From assembly GCA_002491115.1 (NCBI GenBank), contig DKVI01000054.1, forward strand, positions 1 to 23,336: a stretch of 23,336 nt of DNA, written 5' to 3'. The position numbers and the translations under genes were made by a program. Source of the stretch: Lachnospiraceae bacterium UBA7182 (GTDB lineage Bacteria; Bacillota; Clostridia; Lachnospirales; Lachnospiraceae). A model generated the notes under the pieces. The model did no database searches. It saw only the letters and a program-made list of their open reading frames with translations, and was not told the origin of the DNA. Positions 7,089 through 13,693 of the stretch are shown one piece after another; the stretch's first letter is position 1, and each line of letters starts with the position of its first letter.

Positions 7089-9107
7089 TTATTCTCCTTT
7101 TTTATCAGCCTTTTTATAAAATGCAGCGGCAGCGTCAAAATACGGCCTCATGGCAAAATGCTGCCTGCTGTTTAATACCTGTTCTGTCCTGCTACGGACA
7201 AAATGTTCCAGCTTGCCCATATATTCTTCCGGTGTGATCTCCCCGTTGGCCACATAGGTAAGCCCTTTTTCCCAGCTTGCGGTAAGCTCCGGATTCAGAA
7301 GGGAACGGATGGACACACTGACGACGTCGAAAATATTTTCCCCTAACAGGGTCGGCGTGATGATCTGGGTCTTTTTATTTAACGCGATGTATTTGTTGAC
7401 TGCCAGTTTGTTCAGAATCTCCGCCCTTGTGGCGCTGGTACCGATCCCGCTGCCTTTAATCTGGGCTCTCAGCTCTTCGTCTTCAATCAACTGGCCGGCA
7501 TTTTCCATGGCAAGAATCATGGAACCGGAATTGTAACGTTTAGGAGGTGAAGTCTCGCCTTCTTTGATCCGGGCGTCTTTTACCGGAAGTTTCATGCCCT
7601 TTTTCAGCTTTTTCAGCTCTTCCGACATGGCAAAATCGCACCTAGTCTCCTCTTCCGTATCTTCCGCGTCCTTTTTCTTCTTACTGTCATATGTATTCGG
7701 AACGACTTTTAAATATCCTTCCTCAGTCAGCATCTTAAAATTAGAAAAGAAACGCTCTGTGCCCATCTGCATAATCAGCGCCGTTTTCTGATAGACTGCC
7801 GGCGGATAGAAAATACTTAAAAACCGCCGGACAATAACCTCGTACACCTGTCTTGCCATGGAAGACAGCCCGCCAAACGCGCCCATCCCCTGGCCGGTGG
7901 GAATGATGGCGTAGTGGTCCGTGATCTGCTTATCGTTGGTGTAACGGCTCTTCCCAATCCCCTTATAGCTTCCGCCCGCAAATATTTCCTGCACATACGG
8001 CACAGCAAGAGGAAGCTGCCTGAGGCCGTTTAAGTTTTTATCAATCACTTTTGCCACCGCCGTGGACAGGACACGGGCGTCCGTCCTGGGATAAGTGACC
8101 AGCTTTTTCTCGTACAGCTCCTGGGCGATCTTAAGGGTCTGATCCGGGCTGATCTTGAATCTTTTGGAACACTCATTCTGAAGCTCCGCCAGGTTAAATA
8201 AAAGAGGCGCGTAGCGGGTCTCCTTTTTCCTTGTAACGGACACAACCAGAGCTTCCTTCGGCGTCGTACTTTTCAATTTGTCCACAAGCGCTTTGGCATC
8301 TTCTTCTTTTTTAAAACCGTTTTCTTTGTACAGTAAAGGAGACTGATAATAAGCGCTTCCTTCCACCGCGCGCCACTCCCCGTCAAAGGGCCTGCCGGAT
8401 AAATCCATCGTAAGCAGCACTCTGTAAAAGGGCGTCTTTACAAAACTTCGGATCTCCCGCTCCCTGCGCACCACCATACCCAGCACACAGGTCATGACCC
8501 GTCCCACCGAGATAACGGTCCGCTCCGTCTTCTGAAAAGAAGAGACGGCACGTCCGTACTGCAAGGTCAGAAGGCGAGAAAAATTGATCCCCATCAGATA
8601 GTCTTCCTTGGCCCGAAGGTAAGCCGAGTGGGACAGATTGTCATATTCCGACAGGTCCTTCGCCTCTTTGATGCCCCGCAGAATCTCTTCTTCCGTCTGG
8701 GAATCAATCCATACCCGCAGCCGCTTTTTATTTTTCACGCCCGCCATCTGTTCCACCAGGCGGTAGATATATTCTCCTTCCCGTCCGGAGTCGGTACACA
8801 CATAGATACAGTCCACATCCGGGCGGTTCAAAAGGCTGCTGACGATGGTAAACTGTTTCTTTACGCCGTCTATGACTTCGTATTTCCATTCTTTGGGAAG
8901 AAACGGCAGGGTCTCAAGGGTCCAGCGCCTGTATTTCTCATCATAAGCTTCCGGATAACTCATGGTCACCAGATGCCCCACGCACCAGGTCACGACCGCA
9001 TCCTTCGATTCCAGATAACCGTCCTGCCTCTGCATATTCTGCTTTAATGCTTTCGCGAACTCCTGCGCCACGCTGGGCTTTTCCGCGATATATAAAGATT
9101 TACTCAT
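7089..9107 (-). CDS. topB: DNA topoisomerase III (type IA)
   Basis: 672 residues. The N-terminal Toprim domain has Glu9 in YIAEKPSVAQEFA and Asp106 in CTDSGREGEYIYR, the acidic metal-binding residues. The catalytic tyrosine is Tyr339 in VTYPRTDARVL. The later GSGIGTSATRAEIL segment is typical of TopB. There is no C-terminal zinc-ribbon extension. It relaxes or decatenates DNA via single-strand passage in the cytoplasm, in replication and recombination. Some TopB proteins are carried on conjugative elements, but here the gene heads a chromosomal-looking operon with the beta-helix acyltransferase and the TraX-like protein. The ribosome binding site is weak (AGAAAGAG). A promoter is proposed about 100 bp upstream. 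Confidence 0.95.
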   Translation of the reverse strand: MSKSLYIAEKPSVAQEFAKALKQNMQRQDGYLESKDAVVTWCVGHLVTMSYPEAYDEKYRRWTLETLPFLPKEWKYEVIDGVKKQFTIVSSLLNRPDVDCIYVCTDSGREGEYIYRLVEQMAGVKNKKRLRVWIDSQTEEEILRGIKEAKDLSEYDNLSHSAYLRAKEDYLMGINFSRLLTLQYGRAVSSFQKTERTVISVGRVMTCVLGMVVRREREIRSFVKTPFYRVLLTMDLSGRPFDGEWRAVEGSAYYQSPLLYKENGFKKEEDAKALVDKLKSTTPKEALVVSVTRKKETRYAPLLFNLAELQNECSKRFKISPDQTLKIAQELYEKKLVTYPRTDARVLSTAVAKVIDKNLNGLRQLPLAVPYVQEIFAGGSYKGIGKSRYTNDKQITDHYAIIPTGQGMGAFGGLSSMARQVYEVIVRRFLSIFYPPAVYQKTALIMQMGTERFFSNFKMLTEEGYLKVVPNTYDSKKKKDAEDTEEETRCDFAMSEELKKLKKGMKLPVKDARIKEGETSPPKRYNSGSMILAMENAGQLIEDEELRAQIKGSGIGTSATRAEILNKLAVNKYIALNKKTQIITPTLLGENIFDVVSVSIRSLLNPELTASWEKGLTYVANGEITPEEYMGKLEHFVRSRTEQVLNSRQHFAMRPYFDAAAAFYKKADKKGE

Positions 9108-9140
9108 ATTGTTTACTCTTTCTGATGATCATTTCGCTGT

Positions 9141-9165
9141 GCGTCTGTCCTCTGCTTTCAGACGC
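9141..9165 (-). other. Hairpin in topB 5' leader
   Basis: GCGTCTG and CAGACGC form a 7-bp stem with an 11-nt loop between the proposed promoter and the topB start. It could influence translation or mRNA stability; there is no direct evidence for either. Confidence 0.4.
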
Positions 9166-9206
9166 TCCAGGGGGGCGCGCTGTTTTTTCTTTCATTTACC
9201 CTGTGA

Positions 9207-9237
9207 AAGTATATCACATTTATGATATACTTGTCCA
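9207..9237 (-). promoter_or_regulatory. topB operon promoter within a perfect inverted repeat
   Basis: On the minus strand TGGACA (9237-9232) and TATACT (9213-9208) are spaced 18 bp, near consensus. The -10 lies in a perfect 10-bp inverted repeat, AAGTATATCA and TGATATACTT with a 6-nt centre (9207-9232). This places a TATACT on each strand, so the same element could serve both topB and the divergent tmcAL, or act as an operator. Confidence 0.55.
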
Positions 9238-9261
9238 CAAAGGGTTGACAGGGGGATTTTT

Positions 9262-10434
9262 ATGAACGTCGCAGGCATTATTGCTGAATACAATCCATTC
9301 CACCAGGGGCACGCCTTCCATCTGGCGCAGGCAAAAGCCATATCGGAAGCCGATTATACAGTCGTAGCCATGAGCGGATATTTTGTCCAGAGGGGCGCGC
9401 CCGCCATGTTCGATCCGTTTGCCCGGGCCAAAGCAGCCCTTTTAAACGGCGCGGACCTTGTGCTGGAACTGCCGCCGGATACTTCCACCGGAAGCGCTGA
9501 ATATTTCGCCTCCGGCGCGGTTACTCTCCTGGAACAGACCGGCATTGTGACAGATCTGTGCTTCGGCAGCGAATGTGCGGACCTGTCTTTGCTTGCCCGC
9601 CCTGCCGCTGTCCTGGCAGATGAACCGGATGCTTACCGGATCTGTCTAAAAGAGTTTTTAAAAACCGGGATTCCTTATCCGAAAGCCAAGACAGAAGCGC
9701 TGCGCTGTTACGATCCTTCCATAGATACAAAGGTGCTTGCAGAACCCAATAATCTTCTGGGGCTGGAATATCTGAAAGCCCTGATGCGCTCGGGCAGCTC
9801 CGTCCGGCCTCACACGATCCACCGCATCGGCGCGCGCTATCATGCCCAGCAGATCACACAGTATGCCTCCGCCGAAAGCCTGCGCCGGACGTTTACAGAA
9901 CAGAACGGTGTGTTTACACCCGAGATCCGCGCGCAGCTTCCTTCCTGGGAAGTATACAGGGCCTATGACCAGAAAACTCCGATCACCGAGGACGCATTCT
10001 CTTTACTGCTTCTGGAAAAGCTAAGACGAACCCCGGGGGAATCTTTCAGCCGGTATTTCGGAGTCACCGAAGAACTGTCCAACCGGATTTTAAACTGCCT
10101 GGATGATTTTGTCTCTTTTTCGCAGTTTACGGATCTTCTGAAAACCAGGAATCTGACCCGCACCGCCGTAAGCCGGGCGCTTACGCATATTCTTCTGGAT
10201 CTGCACGACTACCGCCCGCCCCGCGTACTGCGCGTCCTCGGATTTCGCAAAGAAGCCTCCGTCCTTCTTAAGGAACTGTCCGCGCACAGCCGTCTGCCGG
10301 TGGTCACATCCCCGGCCGGCACAGACCTCCCCGACGACTGGCTTTACGCCGACAGACTCTACGAGTCCGTCCGCTCCCTGCTGCACCACACCCCCTACCC
10401 CAACCCCCGCCGAAGAAAAATGCTCGCCCTGTAA
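9262..10434 (+). CDS. tmcAL: tRNA(Met) cytidine acetate ligase (TmcAL, YlbM family)
   Basis: A 390-residue nucleotidyltransferase-superfamily protein. The N-terminal GIIAEYNPFHQGH (5-17) is the HIGH-like nucleotide-binding motif. MSGYFVQRGAPAMFDPFARA (38-57) and ALLNGADLVLELP follow, as in YlbM/TmcAL. The length is normal for the family. TmcAL uses ATP and acetate to make acetyl-adenylate and forms N4-acetylcytidine at the wobble position of elongator tRNA-Met. A GGGGG ribosome binding site is 6 nt from the ATG. The gene is transcribed divergently from topB. Confidence 0.92.
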   Translation: MNVAGIIAEYNPFHQGHAFHLAQAKAISEADYTVVAMSGYFVQRGAPAMFDPFARAKAALLNGADLVLELPPDTSTGSAEYFASGAVTLLEQTGIVTDLCFGSECADLSLLARPAAVLADEPDAYRICLKEFLKTGIPYPKAKTEALRCYDPSIDTKVLAEPNNLLGLEYLKALMRSGSSVRPHTIHRIGARYHAQQITQYASAESLRRTFTEQNGVFTPEIRAQLPSWEVYRAYDQKTPITEDAFSLLLLEKLRRTPGESFSRYFGVTEELSNRILNCLDDFVSFSQFTDLLKTRNLTRTAVSRALTHILLDLHDYRPPRVLRVLGFRKEASVLLKELSAHSRLPVVTSPAGTDLPDDWLYADRLYESVRSLLHHTPYPNPRRRKMLAL

Positions 10435-10449
10435 AAATCAAAATCAGTG

Positions 10450-10537
10450 CAGGCCCGGACTGAGCCCGGAACGGTTTTTGAACGCAACCGCGGGCAAAAA
10501 TCGTTCCATTACCTGGGTCCAGACTGGGCCGGAACGG
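10450..10537 (+). promoter_or_regulatory. Structured leader before kdpD-like gene
   Basis: An inverted repeat, GGAACGGTTTTTG (10468-10480) and CAAAAATCGTTCC (10495-10507), with one mismatch, is flanked by two imperfect direct copies of an ACTG-GCC-GGAACGG element (about 10450-10474 and 10513-10537). It lies between tmcAL and the sensor kinase start. It may terminate tmcAL, form an RNA switch, or bind a regulator; it does not match a riboswitch I know. Confidence 0.45.
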
Positions 10538-10546
10538 AACTATAAT

Positions 10547-11704
10547 ATGAAAACCTATATTTGGAAATTATTTACGGATTTTGTGGAGCTTATCTCCCAC
10601 ACTCACACTTTCCACGCCCACTTCAGCCTGTTGTTCACGGTGGGCGTTACGACCGCCGCGACCGCTATCGCAGGCGCATATCACATGATAAACCCTGCGG
10701 GAGCCGCCAATATAAGCCTGATTTACATTCTGGCCATCATCCAGATCTCCTACCACACCGACAAATACAGGTACGGAATCTTTACCGCCATATGCAGCGT
10801 GTTTTTTATTAACTATTTTTTCACCTACCCCTTCAACGAGTTTAACTTTACCATGGCCGGATACCCGCTCACATTTCTTGCCATGTACTTTATCTCCATC
10901 CTCACCAGCGCCACCACCTTTCATCTGAAAGACCAGGCGCAAAAATTACAGGAAAGCGAAAAGCTTATCCTGGAGGCCGAAAAAGAGAAACTGCGCGCCA
11001 ACCTGTTAAGAGCCGTATCCCACGACCTGCGCACCCCCCTTACCAGCATGATCGGCGCCAGCGCCTCTTATCTGGAAAATGGAACTTCTTTTACAGCAGA
11101 AGAAAAAAGGGAACTGGTCATGCAGATCTGCGAAGACGCCAACTGGCTCCTTCATATGGTGGAAAATCTTCTGTCCGTGACCCGTATCACCCAGGGCGGC
11201 TCCGATGTGCTGAAAAAAACCCCGGAAGCGGTGGAAGAAGTATTATTTGACACCATCACCACTATAAAAAAACGGTATCCTGACATGCAGATTCACACAG
11301 CCATACCCGATGAATTTCTCACGGCTCCCATGGACCCGCTGCTGATCAAACAGGTGATCTTAAACCTGCTGGAAAATTCCTGGTTCCATGCCAGAAGCGA
11401 ACGCCCCGTGGAATGCAGCTTAAGCGGGGACGAACAGTCCGTATGTATCCATGTCAGGGATTTCGGCGCAGGCATCCCGCCGGAAAAATTAGACAGCATC
11501 TTCGACGCGGCGCCCTCCGCTCCCACCTCCGCGTCAGATACCCGGAAAGGTATGGGCATCGGGCTTTCCATCTGCAAAGCCATCATCACCGCCCACGGAG
11601 GAACCATCCGGGCACTGAACCATTCAGACGGAACCGAATTTTGTTTTACACTTCCAAAGGAGGATACACATTTTGAACCAGAAGATCAAGATACTCGTTG
11701 TTGA
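10547..11704 (+). CDS. KdpD-like sensor histidine kinase lacking the N-terminal UspA/KdpD domain
   Basis: 385 residues from ATG 10547. Four transmembrane segments (about residues 20-125) form a DUF4118-type KdpD membrane domain. They are followed by a coiled linker, HisKA with His159 in AVSHDLRTPLTSM, the N-box NLLENSWFHA, DFGAGIPPE, and GMGIGLSICKA of the ATPase domain. Full-length KdpD is about 900 residues; the N-terminal KdpD and USP domains are absent. A frame extending to a TTG at 10478 runs through the structured leader and has no good ribosome binding site, so the ATG is preferred. It overlaps the response regulator by 32 nt. No kdpFABC genes are in the window, so potassium sensing is an inference only. 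Confidence 0.88.
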   Translation: MKTYIWKLFTDFVELISHTHTFHAHFSLLFTVGVTTAATAIAGAYHMINPAGAANISLIYILAIIQISYHTDKYRYGIFTAICSVFFINYFFTYPFNEFNFTMAGYPLTFLAMYFISILTSATTFHLKDQAQKLQESEKLILEAEKEKLRANLLRAVSHDLRTPLTSMIGASASYLENGTSFTAEEKRELVMQICEDANWLLHMVENLLSVTRITQGGSDVLKKTPEAVEEVLFDTITTIKKRYPDMQIHTAIPDEFLTAPMDPLLIKQVILNLLENSWFHARSERPVECSLSGDEQSVCIHVRDFGAGIPPEKLDSIFDAAPSAPTSASDTRKGMGIGLSICKAIITAHGGTIRALNHSDGTEFCFTLPKEDTHFEPEDQDTRC

Positions 11705-12362
11705 GGATGAAAAAAATATCCGGAGTTTTATCACCTCCGTGCTTTCTTCCCAGCAATACCAGGTCATTACTGCCGCCACGGGAAAAGAGGGTCTCTCCCA
11801 GGCCGCCTCCTGGTGCCCGGACCTGATCCTTTTAGATCTGGGGCTTCCTGATATGGACGGCATGGAACTGATCCAAAAGATTCGCGGATGGTCTGATCTC
11901 CCCATCATCGTTATCTCCGCCCGCATCCAGGAAGACGATAAAGTAAAAGCGCTGGACCAGGGAGCAGACGACTATATCACCAAACCTTTCGGCAACTCCG
12001 AACTGCTGGCGCGCATCCGGACCGCCCTAAGACACAGCATCCGCCCCCAGACCGACCGTCCTTATCGCTGTAAAGGACTGATCATAGACTTTGAAAAACG
12101 TCTGGTCACCCGGGAAGGAACCGAGATCCATCTGACACAGAACGAATTTAAGATCGTCTCCTTTCTGGCCAAAAACTGCGGGAAAGTCATACTCTACGAC
12201 CGGCTGATCGAGCATATCTGGGGACCTTATTCCGAGAATGACAACACGATCCTCCGGGTCAATATGGCCAATATCCGCCGGAAGATAGAGCCTGATCCGG
12301 CAGAACCGGTCTATATATTTACGGAAATCGGGGTAGGCTACCGGATGGCAGAAGAAGAATAA
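11673..12362 (+). CDS. KdpE-like OmpR-family response regulator
   Basis: 229 residues. Receiver domain: acidic pair Glu11/Asp12, phosphoacceptor Asp55 (LILLDLGLPDMDG), Ser82 and Lys104 (YITKPFG). The C-terminal winged helix (about 130-229) contains LTQNEFKIVSFLAKN and RVNMANIRRKIEPDP, ending with GYRM. The start is TTG at 11673. AAAGGAGG, 9 nt upstream, decides this start, and it lies within the end of the kinase gene, so the two are coupled. It presumably regulates targets elsewhere in the genome. Confidence 0.92.
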   Translation: MNQKIKILVVEDEKNIRSFITSVLSSQQYQVITAATGKEGLSQAASWCPDLILLDLGLPDMDGMELIQKIRGWSDLPIIVISARIQEDDKVKALDQGADDYITKPFGNSELLARIRTALRHSIRPQTDRPYRCKGLIIDFEKRLVTREGTEIHLTQNEFKIVSFLAKNCGKVILYDRLIEHIWGPYSENDNTILRVNMANIRRKIEPDPAEPVYIFTEIGVGYRMAEEE

Positions 12363-12373
12363 CAGAAGGAAAA

Positions 12374-12460
12374 CAAGCCCTTTTCAAGGACAAGGCCTTT
12401 AAAAAGGGACAAGCCCCCTTAAGGGAGGCAGGAGGTTCAGGAACCCTGCGCCCTTAAGGG
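12374..12460. repeat. Palindromic repeat cluster downstream of kdpE-like gene
   Basis: Three adjacent degenerate units of about 18 bp begin ACAAG (from about 12374), and each is an internal hairpin of CCTT/AAGG type. The last contains the palindrome CCCTTAAGGG (12416-12425). An identical CCCTTAAGGG recurs at 12451-12460, and between them GCAGG (12428-12432) pairs with CCTGC (12445-12449). It follows the response regulator stop by about 10 bp. It may act as a bidirectional transcription stop or be a small repetitive element. Confidence 0.6.
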
Positions 12461-12478
12461 GACTTGCAATCAAATCGT

Positions 12479-12537
12479 CCTGGCATGCCATTCGTATGCG
12501 ATGATATTTATGATGGAGGTATCGCATATACACCAGG
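12479..12537. repeat. Large imperfect inverted repeat
   Basis: CCTGG (12479-12483) pairs with CCAGG (12533-12537), and TATGCGAT (12495-12502) with ATCGCATA (12521-12528). A separate palindrome, TGGCATGCCA, sits at 12481-12490. It lies downstream of the riboswitch terminator on the minus strand. Function unknown. Confidence 0.5.
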
Positions 12538-12540
12538 CTC

Positions 12541-12577
12541 TATTTTGTGCATAACTGCATGAGATTCATCATTGGTT
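12541..12577 (-). other. Very short open frame after the riboswitch
   Basis: After the terminator, CGGAG lies 8 nt before an ATG-ATG pair that opens a frame of only 10 codons (MMNLMQLCTK) ending in TAG at 12541-12543. It could be the truncated start of the lost riboswitch-controlled gene, or chance. No other convincing frame exists down to the kdpE-like gene. Confidence 0.25.
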
Positions 12578-12598
12578 TTTCTCCGGGGGTATCCGCAG

Positions 12599-12626
12599 AA
12601 AAAGCCGCCTTAACCCACAAGCCGAC
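12599..12626 (-). terminator. Intrinsic terminator of the cobalamin riboswitch
   Basis: On the minus strand a stem of GTCGGCTT with AAGGCGGC (one mismatch, one GU, 7-nt loop) is followed directly by TTTTT. A second hairpin just upstream (12636-12663, 8 bp, 12-nt loop) could be the competing part of the expression platform. Confidence 0.7.
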
Positions 12627-12701
12627 AATTCAATAAGACAGAACGCGCCATTTCATTCCGTCTGTTGGATGTAAAGCCTTGCCTGGAAGCTCATCTCATA
12701 T

Positions 12702-12869
12702 GCCAAGCAGGTTTCCTGACTTAAGGATCAAACGCCTGCCCTCCCCTTCTCGCATGTTTGATCGGGTTATGCAATGGGATCATGAGGACGGACTCTCCTA
12801 ATACAGTGACCGGATCGTTCAGGACTTGCACCTGATTCCCTCTTCGTACCTGGATTGTACGCACTTGGC
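12702..12869 (-). promoter_or_regulatory. Cobalamin (B12) riboswitch
   Basis: Read on the minus strand, the closing helix P1 is GCCAAG (12869-12864) with CTTGGC (12707-12702). In order it contains AGAGGGAATCAGGTGCAAGT, then TCCTGAACGATCCGG and the B12-box-like GTCACTGTAT (12810-12801), GAGTCCG (12795-12789), and the 3' signature AAGTCAGGAAACCTGC (12722-12707). This is the conserved order of the adenosylcobalamin riboswitch family. A consensus promoter lies just upstream and a terminator about 75 nt downstream. No gene for cobalamin or cobalt uptake or synthesis follows: the next annotated gene in that direction is the oppositely oriented kdpE-like gene. It is therefore an orphan aptamer, either a relic or a regulated small RNA. 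Confidence 0.93.
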
Positions 12870-12893
12870 ACAGCACTTTTACTGCACTTTTTT

Positions 12894-12922
12894 ATTATAG
12901 TCTCATAAACATATTATGTCAA
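12894..12922 (-). promoter_or_regulatory. Perfect consensus promoter of the riboswitch transcript
   Basis: On the minus strand TTGACA (12922-12917), a 17-bp spacer, and TATAAT (12899-12894) match the sigma-A consensus at all 12 positions. The start point is expected near 12887, about 18 nt before the aptamer. Confidence 0.9.
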
Positions 12923-12938
12923 GTAACTGCAACCTAAA

Positions 12939-12960
12939 ATTTCAGAAAAAGCTGTGAAAT
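12939..12960. promoter_or_regulatory. Possible operator between divergent promoters
   Basis: ATTTCA (12939-12944) and TGAAAT (12955-12960) form an inverted repeat midway between the riboswitch promoter and the methyltransferase promoter. Position is the main argument. Confidence 0.3.
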
Positions 12961-12976
12961 ATGCCGGCAGGCGACA

Positions 12977-13005
12977 TTGACAGCATCAAAATGCCATGCT
13001 ATATT
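12977..13005 (+). promoter_or_regulatory. Promoter of the methyltransferase gene
   Basis: TTGACA (12977-12982), a 17-bp spacer, and TATATT (13000-13005): a perfect -35 and a 5-of-6 -10, divergent from the riboswitch promoter about 55 bp away. Confidence 0.85.
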
Positions 13006-13045
13006 GTACAAAAAATACGTCGAAATGCTATGAGGTATGACACAA

Positions 13046-13645
13046 ATGAAAAATGATATCTGCCGCCACCCGGGCGGTCTGGAACTTACAGAGCGTATGA
13101 TCCGCATGGCGGAACTAAAAAGCGGCGCGAAGGTCGCGGATATTGGCTGCGGATGCGGACTAAGCCTTGGACTCATGCGGGAACAGTATGGACTGGACGC
13201 TGCAGGTGTGGAGCCGGACCCACAGACGAATACCCTGGCCGGATGTCCCGTATACCGCGGCAGCGCCGAACGTCTTCCCTTTGAAGACCAGGCAATGGAC
13301 GCCCTGCTCTGCGAATGCGTACTGTCCCTCACAGACGACCGGACAAACGCGCTGAAAGAATTACACCGCGTATTAAAAAACGGCGGAATCCTGATGCTCT
13401 CCGACCTCTACTCGCGTCTTGACAAAAGCACTGATCCGGGTCTGCCCACAAAAGAAGAGATCATCACACAGACAGAAGCCGCCGGTTTCACTGTCCTTAG
13501 TCTGGAAGATCACACAAAGGCCCTGACAGAAATGGTGGTACAGGCCATTATGAACGACCAGGATATCCAGTCTCTGTGCGAAAAGGACTGCCAGGAGCTT
13601 AAAAGGCAGAAATGCGGCTACTATATGCTGCTGGCCAGAAAGTAA
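13046..13645 (+). CDS. SAM-dependent methyltransferase, resembles DVU_1556 family
   Basis: 199 residues from the chosen start. It is a class I methyltransferase with motif I VADIGCGCGLSLG, acidic AGVEPDP, RLPFEDQAMDALLCECVLSL and VLKNGGILMLSDLYSR. The N-terminal CRHPGGLELTERM and the C-terminal CGYYMLLARK, together with several cysteines (C-x5-C-x7-C near the end), resemble what I recall of the DVU_1556 (TrsM) methyltransferase family, which sits in clusters near MOP-type aldehyde oxidoreductases in Desulfovibrio. That assignment is tentative. GAGG lies 10 nt before ATG 13046, but only 1 nt before an in-frame ATG at 13037, so the internal start is preferred. It has its own strong promoter and a terminator, so it is monocistronic. 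Confidence 0.85.
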   Translation: MKNDICRHPGGLELTERMIRMAELKSGAKVADIGCGCGLSLGLMREQYGLDAAGVEPDPQTNTLAGCPVYRGSAERLPFEDQAMDALLCECVLSLTDDRTNALKELHRVLKNGGILMLSDLYSRLDKSTDPGLPTKEEIITQTEAAGFTVLSLEDHTKALTEMVVQAIMNDQDIQSLCEKDCQELKRQKCGYYMLLARK

Positions 13646-13684
13646 GAGGGGGTATCCTCTTTTAATACACGACATCCCCCTCTT
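13644..13684. terminator. Bidirectional terminator between convergent genes
   Basis: AAGAGGGGG (13644-13652) pairs with CCCCCTCTT (13676-13684) in the 48-bp gap between the convergent methyltransferase and MerR genes. An alternative short hairpin, AAGAGG with CCTCTT (13656-13661) followed by TT, would exclude the long stem. Confidence 0.7.
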
Positions 13685-13693
13685 TCATCTCAA

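Noticed and set aside
7089..9107. topB plus TraX as evidence of an integrative conjugative element
   Set aside because: No relaxase, coupling protein, VirB4 or integrase is nearby and composition matches the core genome.
10435..10546. A c-di-AMP (ydaO) type riboswitch before the kdpD-like gene
   Set aside because: The leader is too short and the conserved ydaO motifs are not visible; only an inverted repeat and duplicated element are supported.
12415..12527. A 42-codon minus-strand frame after the riboswitch
   Set aside because: No ribosome binding site, and much of it is translation of the palindromic repeats.
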